Part shown: piece after piece, positions 6,089-6,149 of the stretch
Layout: each line of letters opens with the position of its first letter
Position numbering within the stretch: the stretch's first letter is position 1
Assembly (NCBI GenBank): GCA_030731175.1
Contig: JANQUM010000046.1
Span: forward strand, 5,121 to 11,269
Origin: Spirosomataceae bacterium
GTDB taxonomy: Bacteria > Bacteroidota > Bacteroidia > Cytophagales > Spirosomataceae
Direction: 5' to 3'
DNA length: 6,149 bases
Notes under the pieces: generated by a model
Databases searched by the model: none
What the model was told of the DNA's origin: nothing
What the model saw: only the letters and a program-made list of their open reading frames with translations
Position numbers and translations under genes: made by a program

Positions 6089-6149
6089 TTCCCCCACACA
6101 TTTTAGAGTATAATATTAATTTATTGCATTTTGGCATAGACTCGTAAAC
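6089..6149. other. A/T-rich end of window, no gene or terminator recognised
   Basis: These 61 bp follow the mlaD stop codon. I see no GC-rich hairpin with a T-run, so no intrinsic terminator can be called, and no complete promoter motif. On the minus strand a frame entering from the right edge reads LRVYAKMQ and stops at 6121-6123; it could be the C-terminal tip of a convergent gene, but nine codons cannot support that. Confidence 0.4.

Noticed and set aside
6121..6149. Possible C-terminal tip of a convergent minus-strand gene (LRVYAKMQ, stop at 6121-6123)
   Set aside because: Only nine codons including the stop are inside the window, too few to distinguish a real gene end from chance.
1..6149. 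Search for CRISPR arrays, tRNA or rRNA genes, insertion sequences and defence genes
   Set aside because: No regularly spaced repeats, tRNA-like cloverleaf, transposase motif or defence-family protein is visible; nearly all of the window is accounted for by five envelope genes.

Overview
The window looks like chromosomal DNA of a Bacteroidota bacterium, probably of the Cytophagales/Sphingobacteriales kind. Three things point there: a GLPGLI-family secreted protein next to a large CarboxypepD_reg-like/TonB-receptor-like outer-membrane beta-barrel protein, start codons preceded by A/T-rich sequence instead of Shine-Dalgarno motifs, and mlaE, mlaF and mlaD homologues in that order without mlaC or mlaB. 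The genus cannot be fixed from the sequence alone.

Layout: two divergent gene groups flank a 236-bp intergenic region (3278-3513). On the minus strand, reading leftwards, a 941-residue outer-membrane beta-barrel protein (452-3277) is followed after 53 bp by the first 132 codons of a GLPGLI-family secreted protein (398 down to the window edge). Both have Sec-type signal peptides, so this is an envelope pair whose substrate is unknown. On the plus strand, three tightly packed genes encode an MCE-type lipid ABC transporter: permease MlaE (3514-4299), ATPase MlaF (4301-5062, 1 bp after mlaE) and the membrane-anchored MCE protein MlaD (5078-6088, 15 bp after mlaF). The last 61 bp hold no recognisable gene or terminator.

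How the genes work together: MlaF should hydrolyse ATP to drive MlaE in the inner membrane, with an MlaD ring on the periplasmic face as the lipid channel. This MlaD is much longer than E. coli MlaD because of a C-terminal helical region, which may help span the periplasm. The minus-strand pair acts at or beyond the outer membrane; nothing in the sequence ties it to the lipid transporter beyond divergent adjacency.

Overall this is a fairly ordinary core-genome envelope region. I see no mobile element, CRISPR array, RNA gene, defence system or other clearly new system. The findings are modest: the MlaD extension with its internal repeat, the missing MlaC/MlaB, a Gly/Asp-rich segment in the outer-membrane protein, glutamine at both predicted signal-peptidase sites, and small repeats in the intergenic regions.
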